64,000 nucleotides of DNA from Streptomyces capillispiralis (GTDB lineage: Bacteria; Actinomycetota; Actinomycetes; Streptomycetales; Streptomycetaceae): NCBI RefSeq assembly GCF_007829875.1, contig NZ_VIWV01000001.1:6894001-6958000 (forward strand). Reading direction: 5' to 3'. Each line of letters starts with the position of its first letter. The first letter of the stretch is position 1. The position numbers were made by a program, and so were the translations under genes. Positions 9,812 to 18,059 of the stretch are shown here, one piece after another. A model generated the notes under the pieces. The model made no database searches. It was not told the DNA's origin and saw only the letters and a program-made list of their open reading frames with translations.

Positions 9812-10648
9812 TCACTCCCTCTCGGGGGCGGCGCCGTCCGCGGGGGCGCGGATCACGTCGAAGCGCTTCATCCGCTCCAGCACCGACTCCGCGGTGGGCC
9901 GCCGCATCTCGTCCACGATCCGGCCGTCGGCGAGGAAGAGCACCAGGTCGGAGTGGGCGGCGGCGCCCGGGTCGTGCGTCACCATCACCACGGTCTGGTG
10001 CAGTCGGTCCACGGCCTCGCGCAGGAAGCCGAGGACCTCGAGACCCGAGCGGGAGTCGAGGTTGCCGGTCGGCTCGTCCGCGAAGATCAGCTCGGGACGG
10101 GAGGCCAGGGCCCGTGCGCAGGCCACGCGCTGCTGCTGTCCGCCGGAGAGCTGCGCGGGGCGGTGCCTGAGCCGGTCGCGCAGGCCCAGCGTGTCGATGA
10201 CCTGGTCCAGCCACGCCTCGTCGGGCCGCTGCCCCGCGATGTCCATGGGCAGGGTGATGTTCTCCCGCGCGTTCAGGGTCGGGATGAGGTTGAACGACTG
10301 GAACATGAACCCGATCCGGTCCCGCCGCAGCCGGGTCAGCTCACGGTCCCTCAGCCCCGTGATCTCGGTGTCTCCCAGCCACACCTGACCGGCGGACACG
10401 GTGTCCAGCCCCGCCAGGCAGTGCATCAGCGTGGACTTCCCCGACCCGGACGGTCCCATCACCGCGGTGAACCGCCCGCGCACGATGTCCACGTCCACCG
10501 AGTCCAGGGCGAGCACCGTCGTCTCCCCCGAGCCGTAGGCCTTGGTCAGACCACGGGCGCGGGCCGCGGTCCCGTCGGCGGACGGGCGTCCGGGAGCGTG
10601 CTCCGCAGCAGGTGTGGACAAGGCCGCCTCCTCGATTGAGGACGTCAT
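9812..10648 (-). CDS. ABC transporter ATP-binding protein (MacB/LolD-type)
   Basis: A 278-residue ATPase that would energise the FtsX-like permease. It contains Walker A (GPSGSGKST), the Q-loop (FMFQSFNLIPTL), the LSGGQQQRVACARAL signature, Walker B (ELIFADEPTGNLD) and the switch His (VTHD). The LolD/MacB type fits export of lipids, peptides or drugs rather than uptake. The ATG at 10648 is preferred; an upstream in-frame ATG would add about 20 residues with no family similarity. Its stop lies four bases before the permease start, so loss of the permease frame would leave it without a partner. Confidence 0.9.
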   Translation of the reverse strand: MTSSIEEAALSTPAAEHAPGRPSADGTAARARGLTKAYGSGETTVLALDSVDVDIVRGRFTAVMGPSGSGKSTLMHCLAGLDTVSAGQVWLGDTEITGLRDRELTRLRRDRIGFMFQSFNLIPTLNARENITLPMDIAGQRPDEAWLDQVIDTLGLRDRLRHRPAQLSGGQQQRVACARALASRPELIFADEPTGNLDSRSGLEVLGFLREAVDRLHQTVVMVTHDPGAAAHSDLVLFLADGRIVDEMRRPTAESVLERMKRFDVIRAPADGAAPERE

Positions 10649-10783
10649 GTCGTGCTCGTCCCGCCCGAGCGTAATGTGATCCCGCCCACACTCGGTATCC
10701 CCCATAGGGGCACCTCCGTCTCCACCCCAGGTCGGGTCCCCGAAAACGGTGTAAGGGGCATAAATCTCGCCCGGTCGCCGCAC

Positions 10784-10813
10784 TTGCCGCTGCTAGCGCC
10801 CCGGCGCTAGCTT
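10784..10813 (+). promoter_or_regulatory. Promoter with a 20-bp palindromic operator for the RHH/Fic-like operon
   Basis: TTGCCG (10784-10789) and TAGCTT (10808-10813) are 18 bp apart and match -35 and -10 hexamers. Between and overlapping them is a near-perfect palindrome, GCTAGCGCC-CC-GGCGCTAGC (10792-10811, nine-base arms). The start point would fall at about the ATG at 10820, so the message is probably leaderless. A ribbon-helix-helix product binding this palindrome would autoregulate the operon; that is inference from toxin-antitoxin systems. Confidence 0.65.
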
Positions 10814-10819
10814 CGAGGT

Positions 10820-11095
10820 ATGGCGAAGACCCAGCTGAACGTGCGCGTGGACGAGGGCACCGCCCGCGCGGCCCGCGAGCGCGCCCTGGCCCGCGGGATG
10901 AGCGTCAACCGCTACATCGAGGAACTGGTCCGGCGGGACACAGGGGAGGCGGGCCGCGCGTTCGTCGAGGCCGCCGCCGACTTCATGAAGCAGTACGAGA
11001 GCGTCTTCGCCGAGGAGTTCGACGGGGCCGCCCCCGCCCGGTCGGGGCCGGCCGGCCCCGAGGACCGCGAGGGCACGCGCGAAGGTCGCCGCTGA
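10820..11095 (+). CDS. Ribbon-helix-helix antitoxin-like protein
   Basis: A 91-residue protein whose first 45 residues fit a MetJ/Arc ribbon-helix-helix fold: a short beta strand (TQLNVRVDE), a helix with alternating Ala and Arg, then GMSVNRYIEELVRRD. The C-terminal half, with two predicted helices and a Gly/Pro/Glu-rich tail, could bind the toxin. The next gene starts four bases after its stop and encodes a Fic-like protein, the usual antitoxin-toxin order. A palindrome lies in its promoter. Confidence 0.75.
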   Translation: MAKTQLNVRVDEGTARAARERALARGMSVNRYIEELVRRDTGEAGRAFVEAAADFMKQYESVFAEEFDGAAPARSGPAGPEDREGTREGRR

Positions 11096-11099
11096 ACCG

Positions 11100-11474
11100 T
11101 TGAACGACCTGCGCATCGACCTCGCGTGGCTGCTCATGCTCGCCGAGCAGCAGACTCCCGGGGACCCCCAGGTCACCGACTGGGGCGCCCTCGTCGCCGC
11201 CGTCGCACGCCACCGGGCCGAGATCTTCGACGTCCCCGTCTACGACAGTCCGCACGCCCGCGCCGCCGCGCTCCTCCAGCTGCTGATCCACGTCCCCGCG
11301 CTGGAGCGCTCCAACGCCCTGTTCGCCTCCGCCGTCGCGTACGCCTACCTCGTCGCCAGCGGTCTGAAGGTCGTCACCTCGCCGGAGCAGGTGCGCGATC
11401 TGGCCCGGCTGGTCAAGGACGGGCAGGCGACCGTGGACGACATCGCCGCCGAGCTGCGCCGCTGGAGCGAGTGA
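11100..11474 (+). CDS. Fic/Doc-like toxin component
   Basis: A 124-residue all-helical protein of the small family often labelled fic-family toxin in Streptomyces. The region HVPALERSNALFASAVAYAYL (residues 63-83, split here as HVPALERSNALF then ASAVAYAYL) occupies the place of the Fic/Doc motif HxFxx(G/A)N(G/K)R. It keeps the His and an Asn but not the exact motif, so AMP-transferase or kinase activity is doubtful. The start is TTG at 11100. It ends at 11474, one base before the convergent methyltransferase ends. Confidence 0.7.
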   Translation: MNDLRIDLAWLLMLAEQQTPGDPQVTDWGALVAAVARHRAEIFDVPVYDSPHARAAALLQLLIHVPALERSNALFASAVAYAYLVASGLKVVTSPEQVRDLARLVKDGQATVDDIAAELRRWSE

Positions 11475-12176
11475 TCAGCTCCCGGCGCTCCCCGCCTCGC
11501 CCACCGGCCGCCACGCGGTGCCGATGACGCAGTACGAGGTCGGCAGGACCGGCCCCTTCTCCGGCATCAGCATCCGCCGGTAGGGACCGAGTTCGAACCC
11601 CGCCTCCCGGAGCGCGCCGACCGGGTCCCGGGCCACGTGGCAGCCGCCGGCCAGCGGCGGCCACACCGTCCGGTCCAGCGCCCGCTGGGTGAGGCGCATG
11701 ACCGGGCCGCCGCCCCGGCCGTGCTCGAAGAACCGCACCTCGCCGCCGGGCCGCAGCACCCGCCGCAGCTCCGCCAGCGCCCGCGGCACGTCCCGCACGC
11801 TGCACAGCACCAGCGAGAGCACCGCCGCGTCGAACGCCTCGCTCTTGACCGGCAGCGCCTCCGCCACCCCCGGCGCCACGTCCACCGGCACCCCGGCGCG
11901 CAGGGCGGCCTCCACGGCCAGCGCGCGCAGCGCCCGCTCGGGCTCGATGGCGACGATCTCGGAGACGGTGGCCGGGTAGTGGGCGAAGTTCAGGCCGTTG
12001 CCCGCGCCGATCTCGATCACCCGCCCGGACAGCCCGCCGAGCAGTCCGCGCCGCACCTTCGCCATCCCCGCGCGGGTCTCGGCCGCGACGCTGGCCCGGG
12101 CGTAGCAGCGGGCGAACAGCGGGTGGTGCACGGGATCCCGCGCCACCTTCGTGGAGCGGTCGGACCGTAGCCGCAT
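11475..12176 (-). CDS. SAM-dependent class I methyltransferase
   Basis: A 233-residue methyltransferase of the Methyltransf_11 type. Motif I is VIEIGAGNGLNFAHY (about residues 52-66), motif II includes IVAIEPE (about 74-80), and motif IV/post-I is FDAAVLSLVLCSV (about 113-125) followed by LRPGGEVRFFEHG. The wording resembles the UbiE/phospholipid methyltransferase branch, but the acceptor is not identifiable. It is convergent with the toxin-like gene with no spacer, and 67 bp separate its start from the bioD stop. Confidence 0.88.
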   Translation of the reverse strand: MRLRSDRSTKVARDPVHHPLFARCYARASVAAETRAGMAKVRRGLLGGLSGRVIEIGAGNGLNFAHYPATVSEIVAIEPERALRALAVEAALRAGVPVDVAPGVAEALPVKSEAFDAAVLSLVLCSVRDVPRALAELRRVLRPGGEVRFFEHGRGGGPVMRLTQRALDRTVWPPLAGGCHVARDPVGALREAGFELGPYRRMLMPEKGPVLPTSYCVIGTAWRPVGEAGSAGS

Positions 12177-12243
12177 GTGGACCTCCCCAGGACGGGACTA
12201 CGGCGATTCTGCCCCGAACGGGCCGCCCGCACCCCCGCCGTCG

Positions 12244-12960
12244 TCAGACCGCCTCGCGCGCCCGGAACGCCTCCGCGTCCCAGGTCCCCTCCAGCTCGGG
12301 CGCCAGCCAGTGCGGTGCCGAGGACCGGAAGCGGGCGGGCCCGAGGGAGCCCGCCCCGGCCGGCACGGCGCCCAGCAGCGGCACCCCGGCCACGTCCGGC
12401 AGGTCCAGCAGGTTGCACCGTGCCGCCAGGTCCGGCTCGGCGGGCCAGCTGCCGATCACCACACCCGCCGGGTCCAGCCCCCGCCGGCGCAGCTCGCGGA
12501 CCGTCAGCTCCGTGGTGTTCAGCGTGCCGAGCCCCGCCTGCGCCACCACCAGCACGGGCGCGGCCAGCAGCTCCGCCGCGTCCGCCAGGGTGCCGCCGGC
12601 CGCGTCGAAGCGCACCAGCAGGCCGCCGGCGCCCTCCACCAGCACCAGATCGTGCTCCGTGGCCAGCTTGGCGGCCCGCTCCGCGACGTCCCGCGGACGC
12701 ACGGGCGCCCGCCCGGCCCGGCGGGACGCCGTGGCCGGCGCCAGCGGATCCGGATAGCGCGCGAGTTCGTCCGTGGTCACCGCACCGGCGAGCCGCGCGA
12801 CCTCCTCGGCGTCCCCGGGCTCTCCCGGCCGCACGCCCGTCTGCGCCGCCTTCAGCACGGCCACCGACCGGCCGGCCGCCAGCGCCGCCGCGGCGACCGC
12901 GGCCGTCACCACCGTCTTGCCGACCTCGGTGCCCGTGCCCGTGATCACCATCACCGGCAT
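12244..12960 (-). CDS. bioD: Dethiobiotin synthetase
   Basis: BioD carboxylates 7,8-diaminononanoate with CO2 and ATP to form the ureido ring of dethiobiotin. The 238-residue protein starts with the P-loop TGTGTEVGKTV (residues 7-17) and has the conserved KAAQTG stretch and EGAGGLLV near residue 113. Its ATG is one base after the bioA stop, so the last step before BioB is tightly coupled to BioA. It is the last gene of the bioB-bioA-bioD operon. Confidence 0.95.
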   Translation of the reverse strand: MPVMVITGTGTEVGKTVVTAAVAAAALAAGRSVAVLKAAQTGVRPGEPGDAEEVARLAGAVTTDELARYPDPLAPATASRRAGRAPVRPRDVAERAAKLATEHDLVLVEGAGGLLVRFDAAGGTLADAAELLAAPVLVVAQAGLGTLNTTELTVRELRRRGLDPAGVVIGSWPAEPDLAARCNLLDLPDVAGVPLLGAVPAGAGSLGPARFRSSAPHWLAPELEGTWDAEAFRAREAV

Positions 12961-12961
12961 G

Positions 12962-14242
12962 TCATCCCTCCTTCGCCGCCGCGCACACCGCGCGCGCGAT
13001 GCGCGCCACGTCGGCGTCACCCGTGACGTACGGCGGCATGGTGTAGACGAGGTCCCGGAACGGCCGCAGCCACACGCCCTCGCGCACCGCGGCCGCCGTG
13101 GCGGCCTCCATGTCCACCGGGTGGTCGAGCTGCACGACACCGATGGCGCCGAGCACCCGCACGTCCCGGACCCCCGGCAGCCGCGAGGCCGGGGCCAGCC
13201 CCTCGCGCAGACCCGCCTCGATCCGTTTGACCTCCGCGAGCCAGTCCTGCCCGAGCAGCAGCTCGATGGAGGCGCAGGCCACGGCCGCCGCCAGCGGACT
13301 GCCCATGAACGTCGGACCGTGCGCCAGCACCGGCACCTCACCGCGGGAGATGCCCTCGGCCACCCGCGCGGTGCACAGCGTCGCCGCCATGGTCAGGTAA
13401 CCGCCGGTCAGCGCCTTGCCCACGCACATCACATCCGGGGTCACCGCCGCGTGCTCCGCCGCGAACAGCGCGCCCGTGCGCCCGAAACCGGTCGCGATCT
13501 CGTCGAACACCAGCAGCACGTCGTGCGCGTCGCACGCCTCGCGCAGCACCCGCAGGTACGCGGGGGAGTGGAACCGCATCCCGCCCGCGCCCTGCACCAC
13601 CGGCTCCACGATCACCGCGGCCAGCTCACCGGCGTGCCGCCCGATCAGCTCCCGCAGATGAGCGGCGTACGACTCCTCGTACCGCTCGGGCGGGGCCTCG
13701 GCGAACACCTGACGGGGCAGCACCCCGGACCACAGGTCGTGCATGCCCCCCTCGGGGTCGCAGACCGACATCGGCTGCCAGGTGTCGCCGTGGTAGCCGC
13801 CCCGCCAGGTCAGCAGCCGCCGCTTCTCCGGCCGGCCCAGCGAACGCCAGTACTGAAGGCACATCTTCACCGCGACCTCGACCGACACCGACCCCGAGTC
13901 GGCCAGGAACACGTGCTCCAGGCCCTCCGGCGACATGTCGACGAGGAGCTTCGCCAGCCGGACGGCGGGCTCGTGCGTGAGCCCGCCGAACATCACGTGG
14001 CTCATCCGCGACAGCTGCTCGCCGGCCGCCTCGTTGAGCACGGGGTGGTTGTAGCCGTGGATCGCCGACCACCAGGACGACATCCCGTCGACCAGTTCGC
14101 CCGAGCCGTCGGCGAGCTTCAGCCGCACCCCGCTCGCCGCCTCCACGACGAGCGGTTCCTGACGGCCCGGCATGGGCCCGTAGGGGTGCCAGACGTGCCG
14201 CCGGTCGAGTTCCAGCAGGTCGGCGACGGAGAGCTCAGGCAT
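12962..14242 (-). CDS. bioA: Adenosylmethionine--8-amino-7-oxononanoate aminotransferase
   Basis: BioA is a PLP enzyme that moves the SAM amino group to KAPA, giving 7,8-diaminononanoate. The 426-residue protein shows HVWHPYGPM near the N terminus, SSWWSAIHGYNHP in the substrate site, the DEIATGFGRTG PLP-binding Asp motif near residue 250 and the Schiff-base Lys in VGKALTGGY near residue 276. Its first eight bases overlap the end of bioB. The start is well fixed by MPELSVADLLELDRRHVW. Confidence 0.96.
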   Translation of the reverse strand: MPELSVADLLELDRRHVWHPYGPMPGRQEPLVVEAASGVRLKLADGSGELVDGMSSWWSAIHGYNHPVLNEAAGEQLSRMSHVMFGGLTHEPAVRLAKLLVDMSPEGLEHVFLADSGSVSVEVAVKMCLQYWRSLGRPEKRRLLTWRGGYHGDTWQPMSVCDPEGGMHDLWSGVLPRQVFAEAPPERYEESYAAHLRELIGRHAGELAAVIVEPVVQGAGGMRFHSPAYLRVLREACDAHDVLLVFDEIATGFGRTGALFAAEHAAVTPDVMCVGKALTGGYLTMAATLCTARVAEGISRGEVPVLAHGPTFMGSPLAAAVACASIELLLGQDWLAEVKRIEAGLREGLAPASRLPGVRDVRVLGAIGVVQLDHPVDMEAATAAAVREGVWLRPFRDLVYTMPPYVTGDADVARIARAVCAAAKEG

Positions 14243-15401
14243 TGGGCGCGAGGTCCGTTCCGGCCCCCCGGCGGCGCACGGCGACCAGATCGGTGCGCGG
14301 CCCGTCGGCCTGCCGCGCGCCCCCGTCCACCGCGTCCGCGTCGGCGGCCACGGAACCGCACGCCCCGCCGCCCCCGTGCGAGCCGCAGCCCCCGCCGGCC
14401 CGGTGCTCGGGCAGCGTCACCTGATCGGCGCCCTCCACCTCGAAACCGGCGTCCGCGATCATCTCCAGGTCGGCCCTGCCCGCCTGGCCCTCGCTGGTGA
14501 GGTAGTCGCCGAGGAAGATCGAGTTGGCCAGGTGCAGCGCGAGCGGCTGCATCGAGCGCAGGTGCACCTCGCGGCCGCCGGCGATCCGCACCTCGACGTC
14601 CGGGCAGACGAACCGGACCATCGCCAGGATGCGCAGGCACCGCTGCGGGGTCAGGTTCCACTCCTTGGCGAGCGGCGTCCCCTCGAACGGGATCAGGAAG
14701 TTGACCGGCACCGAGTCCGGGTCCAGCTCGCGCAGCGAGAAGACCACGTCGACCAGGTCCTCGTCGCTCTCGCCCATCCCCGCGATCAGACCCGAGCAGG
14801 CGGACAGCCCGGCCGCGTGCGCCTTCTGCACCGTGTCCACGCGGTCGGCGTAGGTGTGCGTGCTCGTGATGTCCGCGTACGTCGACTCCGACGTGTTGAG
14901 GTTGTGGTTGTAGGCGTCCGCGCCCGCCTCGCGCAGCCGCTCCGCCTGGCCGTCGGAGAGCAGGCCCAGGCAGGCGCACACCTCGACGCCCTCGTTCTGT
15001 TCCTTGATCGCCTTGATGGTGTCGGAGACCCGGTCCACGTCGCGGTCGGTCGGACCCCGCCCGCTGGCCACCAGGCAGACCCGCTTGGCGCCGCCCGCGA
15101 GACCGGCGGCGGCCGCCTGGGACGCCTCGTCCGGCTTGAGCCAGGTGTACTTCAGGATGTCGGCCTTGGAACCGAGCCGCTGGGAACAGTAGGAGCAGTC
15201 CTCCGGGCACAGGCCGGACTTGAGGTTGACGAGATAGTTGAGTTTCACCCGTCGGCCGAACCAGTGCCGGCGCACCTTCCCGGCCGCGGCCACCACTTCG
15301 AGCAGGTCGTCGTCGGGCGTCGCGAGGACGGCCAGCGCTTCCCCACGGGTCGGCGTCTCGCGCCGAAGCCCCTTGTCCACCAGCGTGTTCAGCAGGTCCA
15401 T
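14235..15401 (-). CDS. bioB: Biotin synthase with Gly/Cys-rich tail
   Basis: BioB is a radical-SAM enzyme that inserts sulfur into dethiobiotin. The [4Fe-4S] motif CPEDCSYC lies at about residues 63-70; YNHNLNTS and the RIAGGREVHL region provide the [2Fe-2S] ligands typical of the family. The protein is 388 residues, about 40 longer than E. coli BioB. The extra C-terminal stretch contains HRAGGGCGSHGGGGACGS, a Gly/His/Cys-rich segment that could bind metal. It heads the operon and is divergent from bioF. The start is the ATG at 15401 (MDLLNTLVDKGL); the longer open frame is spurious. Confidence 0.95.
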   Translation of the reverse strand: MDLLNTLVDKGLRRETPTRGEALAVLATPDDDLLEVVAAAGKVRRHWFGRRVKLNYLVNLKSGLCPEDCSYCSQRLGSKADILKYTWLKPDEASQAAAAGLAGGAKRVCLVASGRGPTDRDVDRVSDTIKAIKEQNEGVEVCACLGLLSDGQAERLREAGADAYNHNLNTSESTYADITSTHTYADRVDTVQKAHAAGLSACSGLIAGMGESDEDLVDVVFSLRELDPDSVPVNFLIPFEGTPLAKEWNLTPQRCLRILAMVRFVCPDVEVRIAGGREVHLRSMQPLALHLANSIFLGDYLTSEGQAGRADLEMIADAGFEVEGADQVTLPEHRAGGGCGSHGGGGACGSVAADADAVDGGARQADGPRTDLVAVRRRGAGTDLAPNA

Positions 15402-15469
15402 GAGAGCCGATCCTGTCCTACCGGACCCCCTCGGGCAAAGGAGAGTTCGTACAACAGAGGCACTTCGAG

Positions 15470-15487
15470 GTGTGGGTATTGCCACAC
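15470..15487. promoter_or_regulatory. Inverted repeat in the bioB-bioF divergent promoter region
   Basis: GTGTGG (15470-15475) and CCACAC (15482-15487) form a perfect six-base inverted repeat with a six-base spacer, 69 bp before the bioB start and 62 bp before bioF. It is the only clear dyad in the 147-bp divergent region and is well placed to control both units. It does not obviously match BirA or BioR operators, so the regulator is unknown. Confidence 0.4.
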
Positions 15488-15548
15488 AGTGGTCCGTCCG
15501 TCCTGCCGCTAGTGTCTGTCCACTGCCTACAAAAGCCCCGGAGGACCC

Positions 15549-16676
15549 ATGGCGTTCGGCTGGATCGACGAGCAGGCGGCACGGCGCCGCCGGGCCGGAC
15601 TCGTCCGCACGCTGCGCCCCCGGGCCGCCGGCACAGCGCTGCTCGATCTGGCGAGCAACGACTACCTGGGCCTGGCCCGGCATCCGGAGGTCACCGAGGG
15701 CGCCGCCCGGGCCGCGCGGACCTGGGGCGGCGGCTCGACGGGCTCCCGGCTCGTCACCGGCACCACCGAACTCCACGCCGAGCTGGAGCGCGAGCTGGCC
15801 GCCTTCTGCGGCTTCGAGGCGGCCCTGGTCCTCTCCTCCGGCTACGCGGCCAACCTCGCCGCCGTCACCGCGCTGGCCCCGCACGGCTCGCTGATCGTCT
15901 CCGACGCGGGCAACCACGCCTCCCTGATCGACGGTTGCCGGCTGGCCCGCGGGACGGCCCAGGTCACCGCGCACGCCGATCCCGACGCCGTGCGCAAGAC
16001 ACTGGGCGGGCACGACGGGCCCGCCGTCGCGGTGTCCGACACGGTGTTCTCGGTGGACGGCGACGCCGCCCCCCTCGCGGCGCTGGCCGAGGCGTGCCGG
16101 GAACACGGCGCGGGGCTGGTGCTCGACGACGCGCACGGCCTCGGAGTGCTGGGCGACGGCGGCCGGGGCGCCCCGTACGCGGCGGGACTCGCGGGCGCCG
16201 ACGACGTCGTGGTGACGGTGACGCTGTCCAAGTCGCTGGGCAGCCAGGGCGGGGCGGTGCTCGGCCCGGCCCGGGTGATCGAGCACCTGGTCAACACGGC
16301 GCGGACGTTCATCTTCGACACGGGACTCGCCCCCGCGGCGGCGGGCGCGGCCCTGGCGGCGCTGCGGCTGCTGCGCCGCGAACCCGGGCGCGCGGCACGG
16401 GCGGGCGCGGTGGCGCGGGAGCTGCACGGCCGGCTGACGGCCGCGGGTCTGGAAGCGGTGCGTCCGGACGCCGCGGTCGTCTCCGTGCGTGCCCCCTCCC
16501 CGGAGCAGGCCGTGCGATGGGCGGCCGACTGCCGGGCGGCCGGCCTGTCCGTGGGCTGCTTCCGTCCTCCTTCCGTGCCCGACGGCATTTCACGGCTCAG
16601 GCTGACCGCCCGCGCGGACCTGTCCGGGGCGGAGATCGAACGCGCTGTACGAGTGATCGGCGAGACGCGGCCATGA
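15549..16676 (+). CDS. bioF: 8-amino-7-oxononanoate synthase
   Basis: BioF condenses pimeloyl-ACP/CoA with L-alanine to make KAPA, the first committed step feeding bioA. The 375-residue alpha-oxoamine synthase has LDLASNDYLGLA, GGGSTGSRLVTGT, the DDAHGLGVLG PLP Asp motif and the Schiff-base Lys in TLSKSLGSQGGAVLG. GGAGG lies just before the ATG. Unlike the other bio genes it is on the plus strand, divergent from bioB. No bioC, bioH, bioI or bioW is present nearby, so pimelate is made elsewhere. Confidence 0.95.
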   Translation: MAFGWIDEQAARRRRAGLVRTLRPRAAGTALLDLASNDYLGLARHPEVTEGAARAARTWGGGSTGSRLVTGTTELHAELERELAAFCGFEAALVLSSGYAANLAAVTALAPHGSLIVSDAGNHASLIDGCRLARGTAQVTAHADPDAVRKTLGGHDGPAVAVSDTVFSVDGDAAPLAALAEACREHGAGLVLDDAHGLGVLGDGGRGAPYAAGLAGADDVVVTVTLSKSLGSQGGAVLGPARVIEHLVNTARTFIFDTGLAPAAAGAALAALRLLRREPGRAARAGAVARELHGRLTAAGLEAVRPDAAVVSVRAPSPEQAVRWAADCRAAGLSVGCFRPPSVPDGISRLRLTARADLSGAEIERAVRVIGETRP

Positions 16677-16752
16677 GTCGGCGGGGCACGGCCGTGCGTC
16701 GCCCGGTGACGGGTCGGTTCCGGTCGGTCGGGTCAGTGGATGTGAAGCCGGG

Positions 16753-16977
16753 TCAGCGGACCGCGGTCACGAACTCCGCCCAGCTCTCGGGGGAGAAGAG
16801 CAGCGCGGGTCCGGCCGGGGTCTTGGAGTCGCGCACGGCGAGCAGTCCGGCCAGGGGGCCGGTGGCCGGCCGGGCCGTCTCGACGCAGTTGTTCGCACCC
16901 GTGCTGTAGCTGCTGCGCAGCCACCGCGCGCCGTGCAGTGCGAGGCTGGAAGGGATGGTCCGAGGCGGTGCGGGCAT
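16753..16977 (-). CDS. DUF397 domain protein
   Basis: A 74-residue member of the DUF397 family, recognised by the pattern RSSYSTGANNCVETA and VRDSKTPAGPALLFSPESWAEF. Such proteins are almost always encoded directly downstream of an XRE/DUF5753 regulator, as here, with nine bases between the genes. The pair resembles the Scr2/Scr1 toxin-antitoxin-like modules described in Streptomyces; the biochemical role is unsettled. Confidence 0.92.
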   Translation of the reverse strand: MPAPPRTIPSSLALHGARWLRSSYSTGANNCVETARPATGPLAGLLAVRDSKTPAGPALLFSPESWAEFVTAVR

Positions 16978-16986
16978 CGTGCCTCC

Positions 16987-17847
16987 TTACGCGCCGGCCG
17001 CTGTGCCGGCGATGAAATCCAACGAGTCCTCTGGCGAAAGGGCGTGGATCGAAAGCGCGTCGAAGGCCTCCGAGTAGGCCCTGAGGTCTTCTTTCCGCTC
17101 CAGATAGAGGCTACTCGTCAAGTGGTCGAGAACAACCACGTCCAGATCAGAAGTGCGCGAGAATGAAAAGATTACGAAAGGACCGGTCACACCGATGTGT
17201 GCCCCCGCGGTGAACGGCAGCACCTGCAACCGCACTTGGGGGAGTCGGGCCGCCTCGACCAGCCGGTTCAGCTGCCGGGTCATCACACCGGGCCCGCCGA
17301 CCTGCCGGCGCAGCACCGCCTCGTCCAGGACCGCGCTCAGCTCCAGGGGCGGCTGGGCCCGCAGCACGTCCTGCCGGGCCAGCCGCACCTCCACCAGGGC
17401 GTCCAGCCGTTCCTCCGACGCGCCCTCCAGGGCCGCCTCGGTCACCGCCCGCGCGTACTCCGGGGTCTGCAGCAGTCCGGGGATCACCGTGGTCTCCAGG
17501 GTGCGCATCGCGCTCGCCTGCGACTCCAGGCTGATGAAGTCCCGGTAGGTCGGCGGCAGTACACCGCGGTAGGCGTGCCACCAGTGGTGCCGGCCGGCGC
17601 CGTCGCCGGTGCCCGACAGCATCAGCAGCAACTCCCGCAACTGCGGGTCGCCGACGCCGTAGAGGTCGAGCAGTAACCGGACGTCGGCCGGTTTCACCCC
17701 GCTCGTGCCCGTCTCGATGCGGCTCACCTTCGACTGGTGCCAGCCCACCAGGCGGGCCGCCTCACCACTGGTGAGTCCCGACGAGGTGCGCAGCGCGCGC
17801 AGCTCCGCGCCCAGTTTCCGGCGGCGCACCGCGGGACCGTGCTGCAT
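16987..17847 (-). CDS. XRE-family regulator with DUF5753 domain
   Basis: A 286-residue DNA-binding protein. The N-terminal helix-turn-helix (about residues 9-65, with SGEAARLVGWHQSKVSRIETG) is followed by a DUF5753 domain (about 95-275, with ISLESQASAMRTLETTVIPGLLQTPEYARAV). These regulators recur in large numbers in Streptomyces, paired with DUF397 proteins and RsbW-like ATPases. All three are here: DUF397 downstream and the ATPase divergent upstream. Confidence 0.92.
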   Translation of the reverse strand: MQHGPAVRRRKLGAELRALRTSSGLTSGEAARLVGWHQSKVSRIETGTSGVKPADVRLLLDLYGVGDPQLRELLLMLSGTGDGAGRHHWWHAYRGVLPPTYRDFISLESQASAMRTLETTVIPGLLQTPEYARAVTEAALEGASEERLDALVEVRLARQDVLRAQPPLELSAVLDEAVLRRQVGGPGVMTRQLNRLVEAARLPQVRLQVLPFTAGAHIGVTGPFVIFSFSRTSDLDVVVLDHLTSSLYLERKEDLRAYSEAFDALSIHALSPEDSLDFIAGTAAGA

Positions 17848-17922
17848 GGGCTTCTCCTTACTCCTTCCGAGCCGCCCGCATACGGTCTCCCGTCGCAGAG
17901 TTCACCGCTTTGAGCGACAGAT

Positions 17923-17932
17923 ATATGCATAT
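17923..17932. promoter_or_regulatory. AT-rich palindrome between the XRE and HATPase genes
   Basis: ATATGCATAT is a perfect 10-bp palindrome inside a short AT-rich patch that stands out in this GC-rich genome. It lies 75 bp upstream of the XRE start and 127 bp upstream of the chosen ATPase start, so it could be an operator or a -10 element for either gene. The assignment to XRE binding is a guess from position. Confidence 0.3.
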
Positions 17933-18059
17933 CCTGGTGGATCGCCGCCCTGCACCGCGCGGTAATGGCAGTCTGGCGACGAAGCACCAGTGCGGGACCG
18001 TACTCGAACCAGCCGCTCCGTGTCGGACTGCGGTCCCGTGGGAAAGGGACGACGTCGCC

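Noticed and set aside
17910..18059. Earlier ATG for the RsbW-like gene
   Set aside because: The 50 extra codons have low third-position GC and include the AT-rich palindrome, so they look like promoter DNA.
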